DNA of 64,000 nt from Aquanectria penicillioides. Taxonomy: Eukaryota; Ascomycota; Sordariomycetes; Hypocreales; Nectriaceae. A program made the translations under genes and the position numbers. Below, one piece after another: positions 28,753-41,826 of the stretch. The stretch is from the NCBI GenBank assembly GCA_003415625.1, contig PYIU01000010.1, positions 372,001 to 436,000 of the forward strand, in the 5' to 3' direction. Numbering within the stretch: position 1 is the first letter of the stretch; every line of letters begins with the position of its first letter. The notes beneath the pieces are model-generated. The model did no database searches. It was not told the DNA's origin and saw nothing but the letters and a program-made list of their open reading frames with translations.

Positions 28753-31700
28753 ATGCCGAAGCGAAGACAACAAGACGAGAGGGGTGATGAGATTGCGTCC
28801 ATCCAGAGGGAAAACATCAAAAGACCCCGGTTACGGCATCTTTCACATGATTCATATACCGTAGGCTGGATCTGCGCATTGCCAAAGGAGCAGACTGCGG
28901 CAATAGCCATGCTGGACGAGAGACATGACGTGCTCCCAAAACCACCAAATGATCCCAACACATATAATCTTGGCTCAATTGGGGAGCATAATGTTGTGAT
29001 AGCTTGCCTCCCAAAAGGAATTATCGGATCTAGCTCCGCAGCCACTGTTGGAACTTGGATGACCTCAACTTTCCCATCCATTCGATTCGGTCTGTTGGTG
29101 GGCATAGGGAGTGGTGTTCCACCAAAGGTCCGACTAGGGATGTTGTCGTCAGCACACCCGTTGATGCACATCCAGGTGTAGTTCAATGGGACCTTGGTAA
29201 GACCGAACAAGGAACTAGGAACAACGCCGATGACAAAGGTCAACCTGGAGAGCCCACGCATTTCACGAGGACCGGATCATTGAACAACCCACCAACCGCT
29301 CTACTTACAGCCTTGACAAAGTTGGAGACGGAACATGACCTGAGTGGATCCAAGATACCAAGTTACTTGGATGAATTAAAAGACAAGTGGCCACGGTTAG
29401 TGGATAGATACATCAAGTCAGATGCTCTTGAACATCTTTTGTTTCAGCCGGATTATGTGCATGTTGACAAAAGCAAAGAATATGATGCAGGTGTCGTCTC
29501 CGAGGACGAGGAGCAGATCGATTGCAAACACTGCGATAGAACAATGTCCATCAAACGAAAGACTAGAGACATGCGCGTTCACTATGGCCTCATTGCGTCT
29601 GGCAACCAGATCATCCACGACGCTTCTTTCCGCAACAAGGTGAATACGGCGCTCGGTGGCAAGGTTCTTTGCATTGAATCAGAAGCCTCAGGGTTGATGA
29701 ATAACTTTCCCTGCGTCGTTATTCGGGGTATCTGCGATTATGCAGATTCACATAAGCCCTTGGCATGGCAGGAGTGTGCGGCGGCTGCAGCAGCAGCGCT
29801 GGCAAAGGAACTCTTAGCATGTGTGCAACCCAGTGACGTTGAGGGAGAGCGCCCAGCAAAGGACATTCTTGATCATGGTTAGTATAAAAATTGAAATTCT
29901 TATCAACTCGAAAATTAGTGCTAATATAATTCTAGTCGTTGAAAGCGTAGATATCATCAAGTCGTCCCTTGAGAGAGAGAGTGACCTCAAAATTTTAGAA
30001 TGGTTAACGGAGATCAATTTCGGGCCACAGCAAGCTGACAACATCCAAAGACGGCAAAAGGGGACTGGCCTATGGTTTCTGCACTCAGAAGAGTATCAAG
30101 CTTGGCTGGAAAATAAGCATCAGACATTGTTCTGTACTGGAATCCCCGGAGCTGGCAAAACCATCATAACATCTATCATCATTGATGATCTAATGACACG
30201 ATTTAGCCAAGATGAAAATGTTGGTATCGCGTACATATACTTTGATTTCCGGCGACAACGTGAAAAAAACGTCGTTGGCTTGCTTACGAGCATTATCAAG
30301 CAATTAAGTCAAGGAAGGCGCTCGCTACCAGGTCCAATAAAGGAGCTTCACAACAGGCACAAAGACAAACCAACGCGGCCGTCGCTTGAGGAGATTATAA
30401 GCACTTTCCAGTTAACCTCCTCCACGTTCTCAAGAGTCTTCATAATTATAGATGCGCTTGACGAATGTCAAGCATCTACTGGGTGCAGACCGGAGCTTTT
30501 ATCTCACATCTTCAGTTTGCAAGCCGATAATGCTTCAGTCCAATTAATGGCCACTTCGAGGCCCATACCAGATATTGAAAGGTTGTTCCTACAATCCCTC
30601 AGAAAAGAGATTGTCGCACATGATGAAGATGTTTGTGCATATATTGATGGGAACATATCACGGCTTCCAAACTTTGTCGCCAATCGGCCAGACATTCAAG
30701 ATGCGGTCAAAGCCGAGGTTGTAGTAGCTGTTGATGGGATGTATGATTCCTCTTCTGCCACAATATGAATCCCATCTGCTGACTCTATTCAGGTTCCTCC
30801 TAGCACAGTTGTATCTCGATTCCCTTAAGGATAAAACCTCAGTGACAGAGATTACCGCTGCCTTGAAAAAGCTAAGAAAACAACGGCAAGAGGCAGAAGC
30901 GGAAACTCGAAATACCTACGTGCTAGACTTAGCGTATAAAGAAGCGGTCCAGCGAATAGATAGTCAGATGTTAGGTTTTCGAAATCTAGCATGGAAAATC
31001 TTATCGTGGATAATTCGGGCAAAACGACCTTTGACTCCAATGGAGTTACAATATGCGCTTGCAATCAAACGCGGAGACGCTGAACTCGACAAGGAGAATC
31101 TTCGAGAAAACGAAATGATCATTTCAGTTTGTGCCGGTCTCGTCACTGTTGATGCTCAAAACAACGTTGTGCGCCTCATTCACTACACTGCCCAAGACTA
31201 TTTTGAGCATGCGCCGGTCGACGGGCTTCTGCATGCAGAAGCTATGTTATCAGAAGCATGCGTTACATATCTTTTGTTTGATGAGTTCAAACTTGGAATA
31301 TGTGCAACAGATGAACAGTTTGAGCATCGACTAATACAGAATCCATTGTATGACTACGCGGCACGAAACTGGGGGCATCATGCTCGGCAAGCTTCCAAGG
31401 GCAATACTATGCTCATTTTGAGTTTTCTACAGAATATGCCTAAGGTGGCCGCCGCTAGTCAAGCCATGTTCGTTTCGAAGCTCTTTCAGAGCGATTCTGG
31501 TTATGCGCAAAGAGTACCCAGGAAGATTGCGAGTATGCATCTGGTAGCGATCTTTGGCCTAGCATACGTTATATCATGGATGAAAGATGTCCATAATCAT
31601 GACCTTGCCGATTCTCAGGGAAGAACCCCGCTTTCATTCGCAGCGGATCACGGGCACGAACCTGTGGTCAAATTATTGCTGGAAAGGAGAGAAATTAATA

Positions 31701-34042
31701 TCAATAGTACGGATGCTCAATATCGGAGAACACCACTTTCCTGGGCATCAGCTCACGGACATTATACGGTTGTCAGGGTCTTACTAGCAAACGATGGTAT
31801 TCAGCCTGACATAAAAGACAGAGATGGCCGTACCCCGTTATCTTGGGCTGTCAGCAACAATCATATCCGTGTGGTAAAAGTCTTACTCGAGGATGGAAGA
31901 GTTGACCTTAATACTAAGGCGGGTTGGCTTTTCCAGGGTATGACTCCACTGCTATGGGCAGTCAAGTTTGGTCATGTGGAAGTGGCCAATTTGTTACTTC
32001 AGATGGAAAGGGTGGACCGAAACTGCAAAGATGACAATGGCTCAACACCTATATCATACGCCGTACGATACCAGCATGCTGATTTGCTTCAGCTCCTACT
32101 GGAGAAAGACGGAGTTGATGTAAATTCTAAAGATATCAACTGTTGGACCCCGCTACGATGGGGATTGAGCAGCGGAAATCAGAATATTCTTCAAACTCTA
32201 CGAGATGACGGCCGAGTCGAACTGAATTGCAAGGATAACAATGGTCAAACACCTTTTTGGGTTGCTGCACGTGATGGCAGTTTACGTGATGTCAATTTAT
32301 TGATGAGCCACAAGAAAGTCGATATCAATGCTCGAGATTCGATTGGACGAACCCCCCTAGCGGTCGCAACTGAGAACAAGCATCGCAATGTGGTCCATGC
32401 CCTCTTACGCAGAGATGATCTCGAAATGCCTAGAGATGAGGCAATTCACTTGATATCATCAGCTATTCTTAGAGCGGATATCAAATGCATTCAGCTCTTG
32501 ATACACAAACTGAACATATGCTTCAACGTAAAAGATAGCCAAGTCAACATAGCTCTATATTTGGCCATCAAGAAGGAATATCCAGGGCTCATGCAATTCT
32601 TCTTCGAGAAAAATGATTTTGATATACAGACATTGGATCACACAACAGCTTTGATCTTTCTCGCCGCTGCAAGAGGGGATCATCGCACCATCAACCAGTT
32701 GCTCGACAATGAACACGTGGACCTCGGTATCAAAAAAAGCCAAGGCAGTACAGCTCTGTCCATAGGCATAGGAAAGAATCATCCTGGAGTCATTGAATTC
32801 TTCTTAGCCAAAGATGTTGATGTAGCTATAGATCGGCTTACTTCAATATTCGGTTTCCCAACTGAGAAAGTAAACATGCTAAGAACAGGTACTATGATGA
32901 ACTATAGCAATACGCGAATTCCTATAGGTGATAATTTGGCACCACTGCCCTGCGAGACGAGAGGCCTAGTGCTGAATATTACTTGGCCTACCCGAACTCA
33001 TATGGATGTTGTTTCAGAGAATGCAGATGAAAGACTGTTGATACTCGCTGCAAAGAAGGGTGATGATTCTGCTGCCAAACCACTACTGGACAAAAGCTTC
33101 CTCGATTTGGACTGGAAGGATTCTGCCGGTAAAACTGCACTCATATATGCAATCTCGGCCCAATGGAGTGTTAATTTTCGTGGGCTATTTACTGAGAATG
33201 AACCTCACGGTGATACGATACAGACATCAAGATCCTCCATGCGGTTGGGAGAGGCATCTGCGCAAGGGTACGATAACGTGGCTAGGATGCTCGTTGAGAG
33301 CGGCGCTAGGGTTGACGTTGGAGATCGCATGGGTCATACGCCGCTAGTTTATGCGGTCAACGTCGGGAATTATTCCATTTTCAAATTTTTATTCGAGAAC
33401 TTTACCAACATCACAGACAACCATAAAATTGCCGTATTTGTTGAGGCGGCGAAATGTGGGCATGTTCCTATGATCAAATTTCTGTTGAAAAGGGGCATCC
33501 ATATTGATGTCAGGAGTCCATCTGGACATACACCCCTATTCGAGGCGGTAAAGAGCGGGCATATGAGGGTTGTGAAACTCTGCCTCGACAATGGAGCCAG
33601 CCTTGAGGTTAAGGGTTGGCTTGACGATAGTCCATTGCCCTGGGCAGTGGGCAATCGGCGAAAAGCAATGGCTCGATTGTTGATAAAGGCAGGAGCTAAC
33701 ATTGAGCAACCATGGCTTGGCGATACACCATTAATATGGAGTGTTAGAAATGGGCACAAGGGCATGGTCCAGCTTCTACTAGAAAGCGGCGCGGAGACCG
33801 AGGTTATGACTGAGAATGGCTTCACACCACTGTGGGTAGCAATTTCGATGGGAAATCGGGGAATTGTCAAGTTGTTGCTTCAGAGTGGAGCTAATCTCTA
33901 TGCTATTGGTCAAGGCGGTGACTCCCTCCTATCGTGGGTTGTTCGGCATAAGAAACAGCGATTAGTATTACAGGCATTGAGCGGTATTGGAGAGCGGCAG
34001 CCGCAAGACTGGAACACTTGTAACATCTTGATAGAAAGCTGA
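28753..34042 (+). CDS. NLR-like protein: phosphorylase-NACHT-ankyrin, one frameshift
   Basis: The segments are 28753-29877 (with a frameshift near 29137-29139), 29936-30740 and 30793-34042; introns are 58 and 52 nt, and the total is about 1726 residues. Domain order: a PNP_UDP-type nucleoside phosphorylase-like effector domain (about 20-370; VGWICALPKEQTAAIAML, LLVGIGSGVP, RGICDYADSHK); a NACHT domain with P-loop GIPGAGKT (about 443) and Walker B VFIIIDALDEC (about 542); a winged-helix region; then about 20 ankyrin repeats from about 915 (GRTPLSFAADHGHEPVVKLLL and others). Fungal STAND/NLR proteins of this layout are thought to sense non-self or pathogen ligands and trigger incompatibility-type responses. 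The phosphorylase frame breaks between VRLG and DVVVSTP; one base appears missing in a G run. It may be a real lesion or a sequence error. Confidence 0.8.
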
Positions 34043-34892
34043 GTGGGTCAATCCCGGCTTATTATGGAGGCGAGATATTTGTTTCAAATCTCAATTCACG
34101 GGAAAAGTAACTACAGACAAAGGGCGGACAAGTTGATGATTAGGGAAGACTAGAATTCCATTCCAATAATTACGCATTCTATCAAATACAGTGTCGCATG
34201 TTTCTATCATTCAGCACAGTAACATAGCACCAAAGAAGCGGATCTTAAAACTGAGTCGATTACTTCAGGCCTAATTTCGTACCCTTACGTGCACAGGCAT
34301 ACCGTCCTTGACACGCGGGGGTCCGTCTTTGCCAACTTGATAGCAACGATCATCCCAAACCATTGGGTAACCCTGTTTAGGTCTCTTGTTGTTCCTACAA
34401 CAGTCGTTAGAATATGAACATTATGGGACGGAGGCTATTAGGCATCAGTAGAGACATACCTAGTTTGATCCCATTTATCCCACGCACACTCGATATCAAA
34501 GCATCTCGCCACGAGTGCCACAACCAGCTTGACCTCGACAATGGCCAGGTGTTGTCCAATACAGCTTCTCGGTCCGGCTTCAAATGATCGCCAGCCATTA
34601 GGGGGCGGGTACAGAGGGTCCTTGTCGTCTGTCACGAGGAATCGCTCCGGCAGAAATTCATCGGCTCGGTGCCAACTATTTGGATCGCGGTGGATCGCAA
34701 ATGAGCCATCCCCCATGACAAAGTCGTCTGTCGGTAAGTTCTTCCCCTCAAAGCCAGGGCCTGAACCAGGAGGCCCTTTCAGGAAGAAGCCTGGTTCGCC
34801 ACGTCGCATGCTACCAACGTTGGTGTGCACCCGCATCGACTCGCGTATCACGGCATGAGTGTACGGCAGCATGTTGAGTAACTGCGGGTTGG

Positions 34893-34933
34893 TACGGTCG
34901 CACATTAGCTAATGTTTGCACGAGTGCAAAATC
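34893..34933 (+). repeat. Left terminal inverted repeat
   Basis: 41 bp beginning TACGGTCGCAC and ending GTGCAAAATC, identical to the reverse complement of 35513-35553. The inner part is itself near-palindromic (CATTAGCTAATG and TTTGCACGAGTGCAAA). Confidence 0.9.
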
Positions 34934-35512
34934 CCCACTTACCAAATGGCACACACACCACAATGTACATAGCTCATATTATGCAGGTTGGCTAGTCTTC
35001 GCTTTACTGGGATATTGTATGCATATTTGCATAATATCTTAGCTACTAACCTAAAATACCACAAAAAGGTGCTAGCTATTATCTTAGATTAGCTAGAACT
35101 ATTAACTAATGCCTCTATATATAATCACTTAATTAAGGCTTTTTAGGCTGCTGCTTATATGCAAGAAAAAAGTATTAAGATAAAAAAATGGTTATATGCA
35201 CCTTAATTAAAAACAATAGGGTTATTTTAGGTTCTTTCCTTATCTAGCTCAATTAGCTTCTCTTTAGTCCTTAATCCCTTAAGGAGTTCAATTGGCCGGG
35301 CTTAGGATCCTAAGCTATTGCCCTAACTTCTGCCGCTAAAGCCGCCCTTACATACACTACCTATAGCCAAGTTCCTATTGTTGCACTAAGCAGCGCAATC
35401 TGGCTGCTTATAATTGCTGCAGCAGCTATTAAAATGGCCTAGAAGGCAAATGCAGTAAGGGAAGGGACTTGCGTATGCGTCCCTATCCAGAATCATCTTG
35501 TTTTGATAAGAT

Positions 35513-35553
35513 GATTTTGCACTCGTGCAAACATTAGCTAATGTGCGACCGTA
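35513..35553 (-). repeat. Right terminal inverted repeat
   Basis: Perfect reverse complement of 34893-34933. Followed directly by the second GGTTGG target copy at 35554-35559. Confidence 0.9.
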
Positions 35554-36926
35554 GGTTGGCCCTAAAGGCATCAGCGGCTCCCCAAGCATCTGGGCCCAGA
35601 ACGGCGTCGTGCTCTTCACGCAGCCGAGCCATGACGGCCGGATACTGCTCAAGGAGACGGAACAACCAGCAAACAGTGGTCGAAGTGGTATCAAATCCTG
35701 CGAATAGGAACGTGTTGATTTGGCCGACGGTTATTTCCAGAAGAGCATCGTCTATTTCCAATGGCGGCAGCGGTTTCTCTCCGCCTTCCAACTTGTGCTG
35801 GGCGGCTCTTTCATCATCCAATGACCGAAGGATGAGGTCGATTAGTGTTTTGTTTGTCATTTGCCGGTTCACTTGCAACTCAGATACTCGTTCCTGGATT
35901 ATCGGCGTAAGCTGGTTTACCATTGTCCGGTAGTTTTGCCAGAGCTTGAAGTGGCGCCACGGATTATAGTGGCTCAGGAAGTTGCCAAGGTCACAGAAAA
36001 ATAACATCCTAGAAATTGTGTCCTCGAGAGCACTACAGATAGGAGAATGAGCGCCCCATTGTTCACCGAAAGTCTTGTTCCTACCAAATGTCAGCTTGTT
36101 AGTCAACTTTGGATAGCTTGAGGGGGCTTTCGATGGAACTTGGTTCATAGGACAGAGTGTCAACTTACAGAAAGTAGCGCAGGATGACATCAAAGGCCAG
36201 GTTGGTAGTGGCCTGCTCAAGCGGGAAGACGTCTCCCCAAGTTCCATCCTTGCCCGCTTTAGTTTTCAGAACCTTTGTAAATTCTTCAACCTCGTCCACG
36301 ATATCAGGGATGCGGCTGGTTATGGTTTGAATGCTGAAGAAAGGAGCTAGTCTCTTGCGCCATAGCTTCCACTCTGCACCCTCCATAGAAGCTACGTCTC
36401 TGTTCTTGGTCAGTGGGTATAGGATGTGCTTCTGCTGATACGCCTTGGGCATTGAGTGTTCCTGGATAAATTGCGCCGACACGTTCCTGTCGAGTGAGAT
36501 GAGGAAAGGAGCAGCAAACGGCCAGGTGTCTATGTAGGCAACGGGTGGACATCTCGTGCATTGAGGGAAGAGTTCTTTCCAGTTTTGCTGGATCATCATC
36601 ATCAGGTAGTCGCCGTGAGCGTCTGATGGGAGAGGGGACAATAATTTCCCAACGACTTCAAGGTGGCCGAATATGATGGAATGCTTCATGATGGGCTGTG
36701 AGGTGAGAGTTAGCAATTAATAATTAGGATTTAATATGGAACTGGACGAGGGCAGCGACCATACAATTCCTTGTTCTTGGAGCGATTGGAACATCTTTCG
36801 GGCTTTTCTGCCTTGGTAGAAGAAACGCAAAAGGACACCAAGCATTACAATGCCCACAGCGCGAAAGACGCTTGACATTGAAACAGCACTGACAGCGCCA
36901 TCGTGCTGTGCGGCGAGAAGACCCAT

Positions 36927-39167
36927 GGCTGGATTTCGTCACGCCAAGAGTGACGACAACCCTTCAAACGCGGTGATTGATTGTTAATTCCCGTGGCCTC
37001 GATGCTTCAACTACCGCGTCTTGGAGTGGGGTAGTCATGTGACTAGCGTCTTACCGCTCGATAAGCAGCCATGGCCGATAAGCCGAGTGCATGATTCAAT
37101 GATGAATAGGCAAGGCCGCGTTATGCACGAGGAGCAGTGTCGGCTCTCCAAATGTTCAATTCGTTAGTGGTGGGGATTCCAAGACATCTCACAGTCAAAC
37201 ATGGGACACGAACTCGCAAAGTTATCCCCCTGCATTGGGAATACTAAGCGAGACGGAACTGTATAATATGTAAATTGGAAGTTGGTTGGTATGTTTATGT
37301 AGATAAGTAATATGTGATTGATAGTTTATTGTGTAACTTGAAGTAATGTTCTATTCTTCGTTCTTGAACGTTATAAATCTGCCTTGTGAACGCCATGTGC
37401 CAAATGTGGCTGCCGTGTTCAGCCTCGTTTGACCATATCGGTATGTGTGCGGTCAACCAACACCAAATTGGCCAATTCCAAAAAACAAGAATCAACGACG
37501 ACATTGACTTGCGAGTTGACGTCAGAAAATAATAGGAGTATTGATCCCAATGCCGTAAACTCCGTTTCCCATACTCCCGACGCCACAAACATTGATACCC
37601 AACCCAGAAAATGACGCCGCTGGTATTTTTATCCCTCCTCCACTCCCCTACCCTGTACTAATGTTGCACAGCCACAATCTCTACCGTGGGAGGCCGCCTG
37701 CGAACGCGAGGCGTTCTGTGATTGACGGTGTCTCGGAGAGATAACGGGCCATTGCAGGTGACATTTTAGATTTCAATGTCGCGTTTGTGTTGCCCTTGCT
37801 GCCACTGCTTGCTGTTAGTTGAGTTCTGTTGCGTTCGGGTTCCCCAAGATGGATTGCGGATGCTACCAACCTGTGCTTGGAAGCGGAGTCTGAGCCGCAG
37901 TGGACGATCATGGACGCGGTTGAGGCTTGTGCAGGCATTTTGAGCGGTTGGTTGGCGATGAACGAGTCTTGTATTGATGGATTGATGGTTACTGTTCTGT
38001 CACAACATTTCTTTGTTCCCTTTGTCCTGCTTTAATACCCGTCAACTGGAAGAGTTTCGCCCTGAGTTTTGCGAGCACCGCTGCATATCCCATCATTGCC
38101 ATGCCCGCAATGTCGATACCATGCGAGACGGCAATTCTTAAAGCTCGAGTTCGCCCTGGTTCTGCAGTGCTCGCGTTTCTTGCGCGCCGTCGAGAAATGC
38201 GCCACGAGTTCTGCGCTCGACAGTTTTGCTCCCCGCGCGAAACTCCTCCCCACTCCTCGCTCCCCACTCCCCCCTTGTCGAATCGCCGTCATCGAGCTGC
38301 TGCAGACGGCTTAGCTCACGGCTTCAAGGCACACTCAGACTCTCAGCTCCGGCCCCCACAGGGCGGAACTCAGACGGCGCAAGTAGGCATCAGGTCGAGC
38401 CCTTGGGCGGTTCGCGAACCATCTGCCGGCGCAAAACTAGCCATCATGGCCCCTGTCTCGGCTTGGTGACTTTGTAGCTTCTCCGACTGCGTCAAACAGT
38501 TTGTGCTTTTCCTCCTTTCAACCCCGTTGCTGGTTCTCCCTGCAGGATAATATATCGCCGTATCACATCGGACCCGGCGGCTCCATTCCACTTCCCGAGA
38601 GGAAGCAAAAAAGGCGCAGCGCAGCCGTGAGACGTCACAAGCCATGGGAGTATTGAGGCGCCCAGAGCGGGCGGCGCTCCAGCCCCCAGCTTGGGGCTCT
38701 ACCACCCAACAATCAGACGTCAGCCCACTGGACGCAGGCTCGTTCACAGGCCGTCTCAGCGGAACCACTTCTCCATCCCCTACAAGTCGGATCAAGGACA
38801 ACTGCAGACGTTGCCTCGAGCGATTGAGACCGTTCAAGAACTCGGCCTTTCCTTTCCCGCCCGCAAAGAACCGCGTCGATCCCAGAAGCAGGTGGTCAAT
38901 TTCGTCGCTGGGCATGGCCAAGCTTATGGTGTCTGGTCCGCCAAAACAGAACATTGCAGATAGCAATGACACACCTGTGTCCAAACCAGATCGTCATCGG
39001 AGCATGGGGGACTTTGCACCAACCGATTCCAGCCCTAGAAATCTAGAAGAACTACTTCGAGGGTCCACGTTGGTTGTAAATAAGCCTACACGCCAACGCC
39101 CTTGGTTTGAACGGGTAAAGGGCTACACAACATCCATCAAAGGCGTGGCAATTCGAGAACGAATGAC
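36927..39167. other. Long intergenic region
   Basis: About 2.2 kb without a gene I can support. The part at 38040-39160 is G/C-rich and open in several frames on both strands at once (for example 38644-39219 plus and 38370-38984 minus), which is composition rather than coding. It probably contains the promoter and long 5' leader of the gene starting at 39168. Confidence 0.45.
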
Positions 39168-41826
39168 ATGGAAGAATACAGAGACTCCAGTCCCCCCGGG
39201 GGTGACCTTACGGGAGTAGGCAGCCATTTCTCACAGCAAACTGCTGCCAATAAGTCGTCGCCGTCTGATTCACAGACAGGTGCGGCTGACCTTGGAACAA
39301 GAGGTATGATGTGGCATATGATGGATAGCGGCCTAGACTAACTCTTGCAGATGGTCCCCCTCACACTGCCTCCAACGATGGCCAGGTTCCAGTAGCTAGG
39401 GCTCCTGTAAGTAAATTCACTGACACAAATGCAGAATGTCGAATAACCGATGCCTGCCCCCTAGGACACGAGAAAGAGAACCAACTCATACGAGAGGCAT
39501 TCCATCGCTATTATGCCACCAGATAGACACTCTAGCCTGTTCACAGACCTCAATTCGGAACCTGACCTGCCTACGCGAAGGCTCTCCAACTCCACCACCC
39601 AAGCCTCGGTATACGCCGCTGAATCAATATTCGACAGGCCATATTCCATCGTCTCATCCGCGACAAGCACTTGGGATCTCACTTCAAGATCTCTTTCACT
39701 TCAGACCCGTACTAACTCCTTGGCGAGACGGTGCATGTCCTCCTCTTCATCCCTGAATACCAACCATACCCCACACCAGGATGTCGACCTGGAAGAAAAC
39801 CCTGTACCAAACCTGCCCAGTGGCTACGCGTCTTTCCCCCGAACTATTGACAACTGGGTCAACTGTCTGGAGCACTCAGTCTCGGGTCAAGTCACAACCA
39901 CGGGTTGGATAGCTCAGCAACGTCGCGCCAACAAGAACCGATTACCAGAGATATTCCCAGAAGACATTCCCGACGAGCAACAAGAAGAGACGGATGCCTC
40001 CGACGTCGAGTCCAATTTGGGTGTATCAAAGGATCCTGACACTGTTAGCAAGTCGGGCCTCAGCGTCATTGAGGAAGGTAATTCGGATGCTGGATGCTCC
40101 AACAATGACGCTGTTCCGCTGCGTCGTCAGAGTGCAAGCGATGCCTCTGGGCGAGGGCTGCTGTCCATCCCACGACAGTCTTCCGGCCGTCATGCTAGGT
40201 CTTTCTCCGAGACAGAAACTGCCACCCCCATGTCGTCCATTTATTCAGCGGAATCGAGACATCGAGACAACACCCCTGCCACCTCGGTCGCCGATCAGCC
40301 CAGTTCCGAGCTTGAGGTCAGCGAAGAGGACGACACCGTGTCCGATTATACAGACGAGACAGACGAGTCGTTTTGCGAAGCATTTGCGGAGGCATCTCTA
40401 GATACTAGATTCCTTCCTACCGCTATCGCTTTAAAGGACCACATCGCATCTCATGTGTTTGACAAAGTTTCGGCCTGGGTTAGATCATGCTCTCCCGGAC
40501 AGGCAGCCGAGGGCGCCAACTCCAACTCGAGCCTATCGTCTGGAACCAATTCTGGCGCCGGCAGCCTCGACAGCTCAGCAGGTCAGGATGGCGCTGGAAA
40601 GAAGAGGGGATTTGACTCTGGTCAACCGAACAGGTCAGACCGAGGGAACGGCGATGACCAGGGCAAACGACGCAAGACAAACGATGCTGTGGGAAAGGAA
40701 CGCGTTGGACAAGTCATGCAAAAGTTTGCATGCCCGTTTTCAAAACGATATCCCGAGAGGAAGTGGCCTGCACCCTGCTGTAAGAGAGGATGGCCCGAGG
40801 TTCGTCGGATCAAGTAAGTCTCCCCGTCCATCCATTCATAGACCAACCAGGCAAGAGTGGTTCTTACTCTATCAGGGAACATATTTATAAACACCACCAT
40901 CTTCCTGTCCACTGCGACAGGTGCTTCATGCACTTTGAACAGGAAACCCAACTAAAGCAACACCGTCGCGAGGACGTGCCTTGCGAAGTTGTCGACCCTG
41001 AGGAGAACATGATTGGCATCGATGAAGAGATTAAAAAGAAGCTCCAGAGCAGAAAAGGGATACAGCATCTCCCAGAGGAGACGCGCTGGGGGCACATGTA
41101 TAAGATTTTGTTCCCCGAAGCCGAAGAAATCCCATCACCGTGTAAGTTGAGTTGATCTCTGCAGTTGTCGTTCATGGCTGATTACCGAAAGATCACGACG
41201 CCGAGTCGGCAGAAGATACGCTGAGGCCGGAAATAATGACGGAATGCGTCGACTTTATACGGAGAGAAGTCCCCGACCGAGCTATCCGCAAGATAACCAA
41301 GAACGTGCTCAAGATGCCAGAAGTCCGGACAAATCTTCGAGGACAAGAGAGGGCGCTATCACTGATAATTCACTCGGCGGTCTGGGATGCCTTTGAAGAT
41401 ATCCTTCCGAATATGCTGCCGCAAAAAGAAAGCCCGAGCGATACGTCGCCAGACATCGCGGCCAGCCTCCGCAGCGCACCAACTGAGGAAATGTCTCCAG
41501 TAAAAGAAACACCAGGCAACATCACCTCTACCACGCCTGCATCCAAGCAACAATTCAGCTTCACCCAGGACCTGCAAGAGAACGAACTATTTTACGAATG
41601 CCAACCGCAATCTCAACCACAGGCTCCTAGCTTTGACTCGAGAAACTTTGGAAGCGCCGAGTGGTTTTCGCCCAGTCAAGACAACCAACCTAGTGTGCAG
41701 GATTTTGGCTCGCTGCCTGACTTTAACTTCAGTTTCGAGCCCGACCTTTGCATGTCGCCGGCAAACTTTGACTTGGCGGGAAGTGGCCGCGTGGGGGGAA
41801 AGAATGATAGTTTTGAGACGAGTTAA
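39168..41826 (+). CDS. C2H2-like zinc-finger protein, Ser-rich, possible regulator
   Basis: Five exons: 39168-39303, 39351-39406, 39465-40813, 40876-41141 and 41192-41826. All phases agree; 813 residues. The N-terminal 490 residues are Ser/Thr/Asp-rich and disordered (a potential regulatory or activation region). The conserved part starts near residue 492 with KFACPFSKRYPERKW, continues across the exon 3/4 junction into EHIYKHHHLPVHCDRCFMHF and QETQLKQHRRED, and ends with a Cys in VPCEVV. This is the layout of a fungal C2H2-like finger family (CPF.K..P....C....I...K.H..R.H..P.HC.RC...F). The C-terminus is Gln/Pro/Phe-rich. Nuclear function is likely but not shown. The first two exons are small, and I chose the ATG at 39168 because it splices cleanly into the rest. 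Confidence 0.75.

Larger units (their letters stand above)
34893..35553. mobile_element. 661-bp TIR element (MITE-like) inserted in a P450 exon
   Basis: The element has perfect 41-bp terminal inverted repeats (34893-34933 and 35513-35553, beginning TACGGTCGCACATTA) and a 6-bp direct duplication of the target, GGTTGG, at 34887-34892 and 35554-35559. Removing the element with one GGTTGG restores an uninterrupted P450 frame, which fixes both boundaries. The interior is A/T-rich with repeated TTAGCTA words and contains no transposase frame, so it is non-autonomous. A subterminal hairpin (AATCATCTT...AAGATGATT) lies near 35491-35516. A 6-bp duplication does not match the common Tc1 (TA), hAT (8), Mutator (9-11) or PIF (3) rules, so I leave the superfamily open. 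Confidence 0.9.
34271..36926 (-). pseudogene. CYP59-like cytochrome P450 interrupted by a transposon
   Basis: Exons on the minus strand: 36765-36926, 36169-36695, then one exon from 36080 to 34460 split by the inserted element (34893-35553), and 34271-34394. Introns of 69, 88 and 65 nt keep phase. Excluding the element and one target-site copy the coding length is 1767 nt (588 residues). Marks of a P450 are an N-terminal membrane anchor (VGIVMLGVLLRFF), I-helix FAGFDTTST, ExxR in RESMR, FLPERF, and the haem-binding SFEAGPRSCIG with its Cys. The text around these resembles the CYP59/StcS type of secondary metabolism, but the subfamily is a guess. In the present allele the frame ends at a TAA inside the element, before the ExxR and haem motifs, so an active enzyme is not expected. 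No other lesion is visible, which suggests a recent insertion. Confidence 0.9.

Noticed and set aside
34893..35553. Tc1/mariner interpretation with TA target duplication
   Set aside because: TA lies at both ends of the element, but only the GGTTGG duplication restores the P450 frame; with TA as target the gene would carry an extra 8 bp.
38101..38984. Several overlapping open frames on both strands
   Set aside because: Simultaneously open frames in G/C-rich sequence, no domains, no splice continuity with the 39168 gene.
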